From NCBI RefSeq assembly GCF_038397755.1, contig NZ_CP151637.1, positions 992,001 through 1,056,000 of the forward strand: a stretch of DNA of 64,000 bases. Reading direction: 5' to 3'. The DNA comes from Microbacterium sp. LWH7-1.2. Lineage in GTDB: Bacteria; Actinomycetota; Actinomycetes; Actinomycetales; Microbacteriaceae. Position 1 is the first letter of the stretch, and each line of letters starts with the position of its first letter. Of this stretch, positions 13,745 to 21,008 are shown one piece after another. Under the pieces are notes generated by a model. That model was not told where the DNA came from and did no database searches. It worked only from the letters and a program-made list of their open reading frames with translations. The position numbers and the translations under genes were made by a program.

Positions 13745-15724
13745 TCAGCCGACGGGAAGGTGCCGGCTCCACCAGTCGAGCACCGCGTCGAAGCGCTCGA
13801 CACGGTGGCGCGGCTGGCCCGAGCGGGTGAGCTCGTGGTTCTCGCCGGGGAACACCAGCAGCTCGGCCTCGGTCCCCTGGCGCTTGAGCGCCGAGTAGTA
13901 CCGCGTGGCCTGCTCGAGCGGGCACCGGAAGTCCAGCTCCGAGTGCATCACGAGCGTGGGAGTCGTGACCTGAGCGACGACGGCCATCGGGCTCTGGCGG
14001 GCGATGTCCTCCACCGAGATGCCGACGTACTCGTCGCCGAAGAACGACCCGATGTCGCTCGTGCCCTGGAACGAGAGCGGCTCGAGGAAGCCCCGCTCCA
14101 CGATCGCCCCGGCAAACCGGTGGTCGTGCGCGATGACCCACGCGGTGAGGTAGCCGCCGTACGAGCCGCCCTGCACGCCGACCCGTTCGCCGTCCAGCCG
14201 CGGGTCGTCCGCGATCGCGCCCTCGAGGAAGTCGATGACGTCGGCGAAGTCGACCGTGCCCATCTGCTGACGGATGCTGCGCCCGTGCGCCCGCCCGTAA
14301 CCCGACGACCCGCGGGGGTTCGAGTAGACGACGGCGTATCCGGCATCCACCAGCACCTGCGTCTCGTCGAAGAGATGCACGCCGTACGAGGCGAAGGGTC
14401 CGCCGTGGATCTGCAGGACGACGGGGAACGGCCCATCCCCCTCCGGCGTCGCGACCCACCCGTGCACGGGGTAGCCGTCACGGCCCGTGACGGTCAGTTC
14501 CCGAGGGAGGACGGTTCCGGATGCTGCGGCCCGAGCTCCGAACGCGGTGAGCGTGCGTGCCGCATCGTCTTCGATGAGGACGAGCTCGCCGAACGAGTCC
14601 GGCTGGGACACGGCAGCCACGACACGGCCGCCACCGGTCGCGTGCCCGCGCACCTCGACGTCGCCGCCGAGCAGCTCGCTGACCGCACGGTCGCGGGAGA
14701 TGCGCAGCAGGCGCACACGACCGCGTGCAGCATCCTGCACGAGGAAGCCGTCGCCGTCCACGCGCAGGTGCCCCTCGCCGAGGTTCAGGGCGTCGGCGTC
14801 CGTGATCCGGCGCGCGACCCCGTCCTCCACGAGCCAGAGTCCGATGCCGGGGGCGATGAAGTCCACGCCGTCGCCGACCTCGTGCGCGAGGAGGGCGATC
14901 GTGCCGTCTAGGGCGACGACCGCTTCGTAGATCGCGATCCCCGCGTCGGTGCCGAGCACCTCGCGCTGCCCGGAACCGTCGACGGCAAGGGCGACGATGC
15001 GGTTGCGCAGGTCACGGCGATCCGTCTCGATCTCGTCGGGGACGGTGAGAATCTCGCGGCCGTCGGCGGTGAAGACGACGCCGCCGTGCGATGCCGTGCC
15101 CTCGCTCAGCTGGCGCGCCTCGGCAGCGACCAGCGTCTTCTTCGGCGGCGCTTCGTCATCGGGGCGCACGGCGGCGGCGGGCTCGTAGAACGGCTCGGCG
15201 TCGACCTCGGGCGCGGCGATGGCGAAGACATGCGCCGGGCGGTCGCCGATGTAGCCGAGGCCGTTCGCGTGCCAGCGCACGCCCGTGATGTGCCGCGGCG
15301 CCTCGGCCGCAGCATCCAGCCCCTCCACGCTGCCGTAGCGGCCCTTCTCCGGCACCCGGGCGACGAATGCGATGGTCGCGCCGTCCGGCGACCACGCGAA
15401 GTCCTCCACGCCCAGCACGGCGTCGGTGGCCTGCACCGGCTCGCCCCCGGAGGCCGCAACCACATGCACCTGCGGCTTGCCCTTGGCGTCACCGCGGAGG
15501 AAGGCGATCCGCGTGTCGTCGGGCGAGAGTTTGGGCGCACTGTCGGCGGTGCCGCGCGTGAGGCGGCGCGGCGTCCCGTCGGGGAGATCGATGCGCCACA
15601 CCTGGCCCACGTTGCGGTTGGCCGCGAGGTCGGGGCGCGAGGTGGCGAAGACGGCCAACGAGCCGTCGGCGGCGATCTCGGGACGCCCGACCGAGACGAG
15701 CGTCTCGATGTCGTTCGCCTTCAT
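13745..15724 (-). CDS. S9-family (acylaminoacyl/prolyl oligopeptidase-type) peptidase
   Basis: A 659-residue serine peptidase. The N-terminal about 380 residues form a WD40/TolB-like beta-propeller (APKLSPDDTRIAFLRG, DFAWSPDGATIAFVAR). The C-terminal alpha/beta-hydrolase domain has GVQGGSYGGYLTAW (nucleophile Ser), MHSELDFRCP (Asp) and FPGENHELTRSG (His). No signal peptide is visible, so it likely cleaves short peptides or acylated N termini in the cytoplasm. The SDR gene ends only 4 bp upstream, so the two form one operon with the SDR first. Confidence 0.93.
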   Translation of the reverse strand: MKANDIETLVSVGRPEIAADGSLAVFATSRPDLAANRNVGQVWRIDLPDGTPRRLTRGTADSAPKLSPDDTRIAFLRGDAKGKPQVHVVAASGGEPVQATDAVLGVEDFAWSPDGATIAFVARVPEKGRYGSVEGLDAAAEAPRHITGVRWHANGLGYIGDRPAHVFAIAAPEVDAEPFYEPAAAVRPDDEAPPKKTLVAAEARQLSEGTASHGGVVFTADGREILTVPDEIETDRRDLRNRIVALAVDGSGQREVLGTDAGIAIYEAVVALDGTIALLAHEVGDGVDFIAPGIGLWLVEDGVARRITDADALNLGEGHLRVDGDGFLVQDAARGRVRLLRISRDRAVSELLGGDVEVRGHATGGGRVVAAVSQPDSFGELVLIEDDAARTLTAFGARAAASGTVLPRELTVTGRDGYPVHGWVATPEGDGPFPVVLQIHGGPFASYGVHLFDETQVLVDAGYAVVYSNPRGSSGYGRAHGRSIRQQMGTVDFADVIDFLEGAIADDPRLDGERVGVQGGSYGGYLTAWVIAHDHRFAGAIVERGFLEPLSFQGTSDIGSFFGDEYVGISVEDIARQSPMAVVAQVTTPTLVMHSELDFRCPLEQATRYYSALKRQGTEAELLVFPGENHELTRSGQPRHRVERFDAVLDWWSRHLPVG

Positions 15725-15728
15725 CGGT

Positions 15729-16502
15729 TCACTCCGCGCCGAACGACGACACGTCGCCGACCAGGCGGGTGTTGTCGGCGGGCACCGGGTCGAGTGCCGC
15801 CTGGGCGACCTCGGCAGCGAACTCCGACACGTTGTAGAGCTTGCCCGCGTCCTCGCGGCGGGCGGCGATGGCGCCCGGGTTGGCCCGCTCGAGCAGGGTC
15901 GCCGTGATCGTGCCCTCGATCATGTCGCCCGACACGACGACGAAGTCGACGCCGCGCTCGGCGAGCACGGGGATCCGCTCGCGCAGGGCGTCCTCACCGG
16001 CGCGCTTGGACAGCGCGACCGGCTCGTACTCCGGCATCGTCGGGGTGGTGCGGATGAAGTGCGCCTGGTGGCTGGTGACGAAGACGACGCGCGAGCCCTC
16101 GCCGAGGATCGGAAGCGCGGTCTCGAGCACGTTCACCTGCGCGTCGCGGTTGAGAAGGAGCGCGTAGTCCTCGGCCATGCCGGACTCCATGCCGCCCGAC
16201 GCGTTGAGCACGAGGATGTCGAGCGAGCCGAACGTGTTCGCGACCTCGTCGAACATCGCCTGCACGGATGCCGGGTCGGTGAGATCGGCCCCGACGACGA
16301 GCACCCGGACGCCGAGTTCGCGCAGCTCGGTCGCGAGCTTCTCGGCCCGCGGAGCCTTGTTGCGGTAGTTGATGACGACGTCCGCTCCGGCCTGTGCGAG
16401 GTAGCGGGCCGTGTCGGCGCCGATGCCGCGGGACGAGCCCGTCACGAGTGCGGTCTTGCCGCTCAGCGAGCTCTCGGGAAGCGGGGACAGAGTCTGAGTC
16501 AC
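15729..16502 (-). CDS. SDR-family oxidoreductase with an atypical active site
   Basis: A 257-residue Rossmann-fold protein with the NAD(P) motif TGSSRGIGADTARYL and ADLTD, both normal for classical SDRs. The catalytic tetrad looks altered. After VVFVTSHQAHF the expected YxxxK appears as PVALSKRAGE, with Val where the Tyr should be; the only nearby Tyr is 7 residues before the Lys. It may be catalytically unusual or a regulatory paralogue. The GTG start at 16502 is preceded by TAGGGT ending 6 bases upstream (leaderless pattern). It lies just upstream of the S9 peptidase gene. Confidence 0.88.
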   Translation of the reverse strand: MTQTLSPLPESSLSGKTALVTGSSRGIGADTARYLAQAGADVVINYRNKAPRAEKLATELRELGVRVLVVGADLTDPASVQAMFDEVANTFGSLDILVLNASGGMESGMAEDYALLLNRDAQVNVLETALPILGEGSRVVFVTSHQAHFIRTTPTMPEYEPVALSKRAGEDALRERIPVLAERGVDFVVVSGDMIEGTITATLLERANPGAIAARREDAGKLYNVSEFAAEVAQAALDPVPADNTRLVGDVSSFGAE

Positions 16503-16544
16503 GTGTAGACCCTACCTGCTAGGTTCGAGCTGAGGAGGCGCACC

Positions 16545-17039
16545 GTGGAGCTCATCGAGGTCGTCGAACAGTGGGCGTGGATCGGCTGGCTGGTGCTGAT
16601 CCTGGTGTTCCTGGTGATCGAGATGCTCACTCTCGACTTCACGTTCCTGATGCTGAGCATCGGCGGCCTCGCCGGTCTCATCTCCGACCTTCTCGGCGCA
16701 CCGATCTGGCTGCAGGTCATCATCGCCGCCGGCGTGGCCGCGGCGCTCGTCCTCCTCCTCCGCCCGCCGCTCCTGCGACGCCTGCGCCGCGGCGAAGACC
16801 CGACGCCGTCGAACGTCGACGCGCTCATCGGTCTGGGCGGCACCGTCGTGTCGTCGGTCGGCGCACACGGCGGACAGGTCAAGCTCGCCAACGGCGACAT
16901 CTGGACCGCGCGCACCGAGGCGGGCGATCTGCAGCCCGGCACGCGCGTGCGTGTCAGCCGCATCGAAGGCGCGACCGCGGTCGTCCGCTCCGACTCCCCC
17001 GAACCCCTCGCCCCCGCACCAGAGGACCCGCTCGCATGA
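16545..17039 (+). CDS. NfeD-family membrane protein
   Basis: A 164-residue short-form NfeD. Two or three N-terminal spans (WIGWLVLILVFLVIEMLTL, LMLSIGGLAGLISDLL, LQVIIAAGVAAALVLLL) are followed by an OB-fold domain (LIGLGGTVVSSVGAHGGQVKL, GTRVRVSRIEGATAVV). NfeD proteins work with slipin/SPFH partners in membrane organisation, and the next gene here is exactly such a partner. The GTG at 16545 follows GAGGAGG with about 6 bases. Its stop overlaps the SPFH start as ATGA. Confidence 0.9.
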   Translation: MELIEVVEQWAWIGWLVLILVFLVIEMLTLDFTFLMLSIGGLAGLISDLLGAPIWLQVIIAAGVAAALVLLLRPPLLRRLRRGEDPTPSNVDALIGLGGTVVSSVGAHGGQVKLANGDIWTARTEAGDLQPGTRVRVSRIEGATAVVRSDSPEPLAPAPEDPLA

Positions 17040-18082
17040 ACGACTTCACCTCGGCCATCCCGACGGCGATCGGGTGGATCCTCGCGATCGCCGTCTTCAT
17101 CTTCGTGCTGGTGGTGATCTTCCGGTCCATCCGGATCATCCCTCAGGCGACCGCCGGAGTCGTCGAGCGCCTCGGTCGCTACCACAAGACCCTCACGCCG
17201 GGCCTGAACCTGCTGGTCCCGTTCATCGACCGTCTGCGACCGCTTCTCGATATGCGCGAGCAGGTCGTGTCGTTCCCGCCGCAGCCCGTGATCACCGAGG
17301 ACAACCTCGTGGTCTCGATCGATACCGTCGTGTACTTCCAGGTCACCGACGCCCGGGCCGCGACGTACGAGATCGCCAACTACCTCAGTGCGGTCGAGCA
17401 GCTGACGGTGACGACGTTGCGCAACGTGGTCGGCGGGCTCAACCTCGAAGAGGCGCTCACGAGCCGCGACGAGATCAACGGCCAGCTGCGCGTCGTGCTC
17501 GACGAGGCGACCGGCAAATGGGGCCTGCGGGTGTCGCGCGTCGAGCTCAAGGCGATCGACCCGCCCCACTCCATCCAGGACTCGATGGAGAAGCAGATGC
17601 GCGCCGAGCGCGAGCGCCGTGCCACGATCCTCACGGCGGAGGGCTCCAAGCAGTCGCAGATCCTCGAGGCCGAGGGGCGGAGACAGGCCGAGATCCTCCG
17701 GGCCGAGGGCGACAAGCAGGCCGCGGTCCTGCGCGCGCAGGGCGAGGCCGAGGCGATCCAGACCGTGTTCGACGCGATCCACCTCGGAAACCCCGACGAC
17801 AAGCTGCTGGCCTACCAGTACCTGCAGACCCTGCCGAAGATCGCCGACAGCGCGTCGAGCAAGCTCTGGATCATCCCGAGCGAGTTCACCGAGGCGCTCA
17901 AGGGTCTGACGGGCTCCTTCGCGGGAGTGATGGCGGATGCTGCGACCAAGGGCCGCACGCCCGCAGCGGGTGGCATCGCCACCGGTGGCGGCTCCTCGGG
18001 CGGCAGTGCGCCGGGCGCCGCGGCATCCGGCGGGGCTGCGATCGGCGGTCCGCCGCCCGCAGTCACCCCGCCCACCCCGTGA
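17036..18082 (+). CDS. SPFH-domain (stomatin/slipin-like) protein
   Basis: A 348-residue slipin. One N-terminal membrane anchor (IGWILAIAVFIFVLVVIF) leads to an SPFH/band-7 domain (RIIPQATAGVVERLGRYHKTLTPGL in outline, VPFIDRLRPLLDMREQV, then QPVITEDNLVVSIDTVVYF). A charged heptad-rich coiled coil with EAEGRRQAEILRAEGDKQAA-type repeats follows, and the tail is low-complexity Gly/Ala/Pro. Such proteins oligomerise on membranes and pair with NfeD. It is coupled to nfeD by an ATGA overlap and to the next gene by GTGA, so three genes form one operon. Confidence 0.93.
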   Translation: MNDFTSAIPTAIGWILAIAVFIFVLVVIFRSIRIIPQATAGVVERLGRYHKTLTPGLNLLVPFIDRLRPLLDMREQVVSFPPQPVITEDNLVVSIDTVVYFQVTDARAATYEIANYLSAVEQLTVTTLRNVVGGLNLEEALTSRDEINGQLRVVLDEATGKWGLRVSRVELKAIDPPHSIQDSMEKQMRAERERRATILTAEGSKQSQILEAEGRRQAEILRAEGDKQAAVLRAQGEAEAIQTVFDAIHLGNPDDKLLAYQYLQTLPKIADSASSKLWIIPSEFTEALKGLTGSFAGVMADAATKGRTPAAGGIATGGGSSGGSAPGAAASGGAAIGGPPPAVTPPTP

Positions 18083-18867
18083 CCCACCCCTGGTTCGAGG
18101 GCGTCTCGACGCCCCGCGTGCTCGCACACCGCGGCCTCGTCACGCCCGACGCCGCGCACAGCGGCATCGTCGAGAACTCCTTCGCCGCGGTCGCCGCCGC
18201 GCACTCGGCAGGGGCGGACTACGTCGAGTCGGACTGTCACCGCACGGCCGACGGGGTCGTCGTGCTGTTCCACGACGACGACCTGTCACGCGTGACCGGA
18301 GACCCGCGCAAGATCGCCGACGTCACGGTGCGCGAGCTCGAGCACCTCATGGCCGGCCGGGGCGGGCTCATCACCCTCGCGCAGGCTCTGACCGCGTTCC
18401 CGACCGTGAGATTCAACCTCGATGTGAAGGCGCCGGGTGCCGCGTCCGCGGTCGGCACCGCGATCGCACCGTTCGCCGACCGGGTGCTGGTGACGAGCTT
18501 CTCCGACGAACGGCGTCGCGCCGCGCTCACCGCGGCACGGGCCGTGGGCGAGGCCTCGGGCCGCAGCATCCGTCCCGCCACATCCGGGGGTCGCGGCACG
18601 ATCGCACGCGTGCTGGCGGCCGTGTCGGCGCGGTCGGATCGGCTGGTCGCACGGGCCTTAGCAGGCGTCGATGCCCTTCAGGTTCCCGAGCGGCAGGCCC
18701 GCGTGCGCGTCGTCACGCCCCGGCTCGTCGCGGCCGCGCACCGGCACGGCGTCGAGGTCCACGTGTGGACCGTCAACGCCCCCGACGACATGATCCGGCT
18801 GGTCGAGATGGGGGTCGACGGCATCGTCACGGACAGGGCTGACGTCGCGATCGCCGCCCTCCGATAA
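18079..18867 (+). CDS. Glycerophosphodiester phosphodiesterase-family protein
   Basis: A 262-residue GDPD-fold TIM barrel. LAHRGL supplies the first catalytic His and the Arg, VENSFAAV the conserved Glu-Asn, ESDCHRTADGVVVLFHDDDL the metal-binding Glu/Asp and second His, FNLDVK the later acidic strand, and VHVWTVNAPDDM plus GVDGIVTDRAD the C-terminal signature. It would hydrolyse glycerophosphodiesters to glycerol 3-phosphate and an alcohol, linking it to phospholipid turnover. The GTG at 18079 overlaps the SPFH stop. No signal peptide is seen, so it is probably cytoplasmic. Confidence 0.92.
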   Translation: MTHPWFEGVSTPRVLAHRGLVTPDAAHSGIVENSFAAVAAAHSAGADYVESDCHRTADGVVVLFHDDDLSRVTGDPRKIADVTVRELEHLMAGRGGLITLAQALTAFPTVRFNLDVKAPGAASAVGTAIAPFADRVLVTSFSDERRRAALTAARAVGEASGRSIRPATSGGRGTIARVLAAVSARSDRLVARALAGVDALQVPERQARVRVVTPRLVAAAHRHGVEVHVWTVNAPDDMIRLVEMGVDGIVTDRADVAIAALR

Positions 18868-18937
18868 CCCGCGACGGTGACCGGGCGGACCCTCCGCTGT
18901 GCATCCACTGTGAAAGGTCGATGAACAGCGTCCCTTC

Positions 18938-18963
18938 GGATGATCCGCTCAGGTCACTTCGTT
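18938..18963 (+). promoter_or_regulatory. Candidate ECF-type (SigR/SigH-like) promoter of rbpA
   Basis: GGATG (18938-18942), 18 bases, then GTT (18961-18963) has the exact spacing of the Streptomyces SigR consensus GGAAT-N18-GTT. Only 3 of 5 bases of the -35 match. rbpA is a known SigR target in Streptomyces coelicolor. No better sigma-70 pair is obvious in the gap. Confidence 0.35.
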
Positions 18964-18993
18964 ATACCTGTACAGCGACGAGAGGACCACAAA

Positions 18994-19377
18994 ATGGCAG
19001 ACCGCAGCCTGCGCGGCATCCGACTCGGCGCCCAGAGCCTACAGAGCGAAGAGGGCGTCGTGTTCCATGAGCGCGCACAGCACATCTACTCGTGCACGTC
19101 GTGCGGACGTGACACGACTTTGACCTTCGCGGCCGACGCCGAGGTTCCCCCGGCATGGGAGTGCCGCACGTGCGGCGCGGAAGCGCTGCTGCGCGTCGGC
19201 GACGGCACCGCGACCGTCGATCACTCCGGTGACAAGACGCCTCGCAGCCACTGGGACATGCTCCTGGAGCGCCGCACCATCCCCGAGCTGGAAGAGCTGC
19301 TCGAGGACCGCCTCGCGTACGTCCGCGCCCGTCGCGGCGCCGGCGAGGCCGTGACGGTGGACAAGCTCAGCGCCTGA
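18994..19377 (+). CDS. rbpA: RNA polymerase-binding protein RbpA
   Basis: A 127-residue actinobacterial RNA polymerase-binding protein that contacts sigma and the beta subunit and stabilises promoter complexes. MADRSLRGIRLGAQSLQ is the conserved N-terminal tail. The zinc-binding core has CTSCG and CRTCG pairs (RbpA core domain), then the basic linker KTPRSHWDMLLERR and the sigma-interacting helix IPELEELLEDRL. Length is close to the mycobacterial and Streptomyces proteins. The ATG at 18994 follows GAGAGGA; a longer in-frame start at 18940 lacks family support. It is monocistronic with a terminator just downstream. Confidence 0.96.
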   Translation: MADRSLRGIRLGAQSLQSEEGVVFHERAQHIYSCTSCGRDTTLTFAADAEVPPAWECRTCGAEALLRVGDGTATVDHSGDKTPRSHWDMLLERRTIPELEELLEDRLAYVRARRGAGEAVTVDKLSA

Positions 19378-19392
19378 CCCGCGCTCCGCGCG

Positions 19393-19419
19393 ACGCCGGC
19401 CCTACGGGGCCGGCGTTTT
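19393..19419 (+). terminator. Intrinsic terminator of rbpA with a TACG tetraloop
   Basis: ACGCCGGCCC (19393-19402) and GGGCCGGCGT (19407-19416) form a 10-bp stem capped by TACG (a UNCG-class tetraloop in RNA), followed by TTT. The hairpin overlaps the stop codon of the converging lnt gene at 19402-19404. Confidence 0.85.
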
Positions 19420-20958
19420 CGCGTCCCCGCGCGAGCGCAGGCGTGAGGCGACGCCGAGCCCCGCGAGCACGACGACGCTGCCCCATGCCACAAGCGCGTT
19501 CAGCCACGGCCCGATGATGACGGCCGGCGTGAGGCCGGTCCGGAGCGCGACGTCGGTCAGCATGTGTCCGGGCTCGTCCGCCGAGAGCCCGTCGATGGTG
19601 GACCCGTCGGGAGCGATCACCTGACTCGTGCCGACCGTCGAGAGGTTCACGACCGAGCGCCCGGTCTCGATCGCTCGCAGTCTCGCGACGGCCAGCTGCT
19701 GCAGGTTCTCGTCGGTGCCGCGGAAGTCGGCGTTGTTCGTCTGGAAGAGGTAGATCTGCGCACCCTCGCGCGCGCCTTCCCAGATCAGCGCGTCGTAGAT
19801 GACGTCGAAGCAGATCGCGAGCCCCGCGACGGTGCCGTCGATGTCGAACACCGGCGCGGTGGTGCCCGGCGTGTAGTCGCGGCCGATCATGCCGATGAGA
19901 TCGGGCGCGATCGACGCATAGAACTGGCGGTCGGGCACGTACTCGCCGAAGGGCACCGGGTTGCGCTTGTCGTAGGTCTGCTCGATGCCGGTGCCCTCGC
20001 GCCAGACGAACGACATGTTGAAGTACTCGTCGCCGCGCTTGTCGATCCGGTTGGCGACCAGCGGGGCGCCCACCTGCCTCACGACACGATCGAGGGCCGC
20101 CGCGACGACCGGCGATCCGTCGGGGTCGACATCCACGCTCCCCTCGGGCCACAGCACCACATCGACGCCCTTCGCACCGAACAGCGGTTTCGTGGCCTCG
20201 TACTGGGACTCGAGGATGTCTCCCGCCTCCCGGTGGTCGAAATAGCCGGCCGGGCCGTTTCCCTGCACGCTCGCGACGCGCATCGTGCCCGCCGGCGTCG
20301 TCGCCCACGCGGGGACGAGGAGGAGCGCGGTGGCGACGAGCGCCAGCACCGCGACCGGGAGGACGGGACGGATGCCGCGTCCCCTCGTCCGTCGCGGGGA
20401 CCGGACGAGCTCCACCGCGGCGGCGACGAGCGCGACGATCGCGAATGTGAGTCCGGCAGTCCCCGCCCACGAGACCACCTCGGCGAAAGGCCCGTTCACC
20501 TGCGACGTGCCGACGCGCCCCCACGGGAAGCCGCCGTACGGGAAACCGCCGATCACCGCCTCTTTCGCGGTCCACAGCCCCGCGATGAGCACCGACGTGA
20601 GCAGGATGCGGCCGCGGCGCGGCACCACCACAGGCACCCATCGGTACGCGAGTGAGATGAGCACCGCTCCGCCCGCGACGAACAGCGCTTCGAGCAGGGA
20701 GAGCGCCACCCACGGAAGCGGTCCGACCCATTCGGCGGTGAAGTCGACGTTGAGCAGATAGAACGCCAGACCATAGGCGAGCCCCGTGAGGAACGCGCCG
20801 CCGACCCGGCGCCCGATGAGCGTCACGAGCGCCAGGGCGACCGACACGAATGCCATCGGCCACCACGCGACCGACGGGAACGCCAGGTCGAACAGCACCC
20901 CGGCCAGCACCGAGAGGGGAACCGCCGCCCACAGCGGGAGGATCGGGCGAGGTGGCAC
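19402..20958 (-). CDS. lnt: Apolipoprotein N-acyltransferase
   Basis: A 518-residue membrane enzyme that adds the third acyl chain to the N-terminal cysteine of lipoproteins. The first about 190 residues hold several membrane spans (LPLWAAVPLSVLAGVLFDLAF onward), and WPMAFVSVALAL and GGFPYGGFPWGR match the family. The C-terminal carbon-nitrogen hydrolase domain has VPFGEYVPDRQFY (catalytic Glu), VVLWPEGSVD, and ICFDVIYDALIWEG (catalytic Cys). The GTG start is preceded by TAGGCT ending 6 bases upstream, a leaderless pattern. The lipoprotein at 26676-27641 is one predicted client in this window. Confidence 0.92.
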   Translation of the reverse strand: MPPRPILPLWAAVPLSVLAGVLFDLAFPSVAWWPMAFVSVALALVTLIGRRVGGAFLTGLAYGLAFYLLNVDFTAEWVGPLPWVALSLLEALFVAGGAVLISLAYRWVPVVVPRRGRILLTSVLIAGLWTAKEAVIGGFPYGGFPWGRVGTSQVNGPFAEVVSWAGTAGLTFAIVALVAAAVELVRSPRRTRGRGIRPVLPVAVLALVATALLLVPAWATTPAGTMRVASVQGNGPAGYFDHREAGDILESQYEATKPLFGAKGVDVVLWPEGSVDVDPDGSPVVAAALDRVVRQVGAPLVANRIDKRGDEYFNMSFVWREGTGIEQTYDKRNPVPFGEYVPDRQFYASIAPDLIGMIGRDYTPGTTAPVFDIDGTVAGLAICFDVIYDALIWEGAREGAQIYLFQTNNADFRGTDENLQQLAVARLRAIETGRSVVNLSTVGTSQVIAPDGSTIDGLSADEPGHMLTDVALRTGLTPAVIIGPWLNALVAWGSVVVLAGLGVASRLRSRGDAKTPAP

Positions 20959-21008
20959 GGATTCAGCCTAAGCGAGCCGAGCGGCGTTCCTTCGCCGCCT
21001 CGGCGGCC

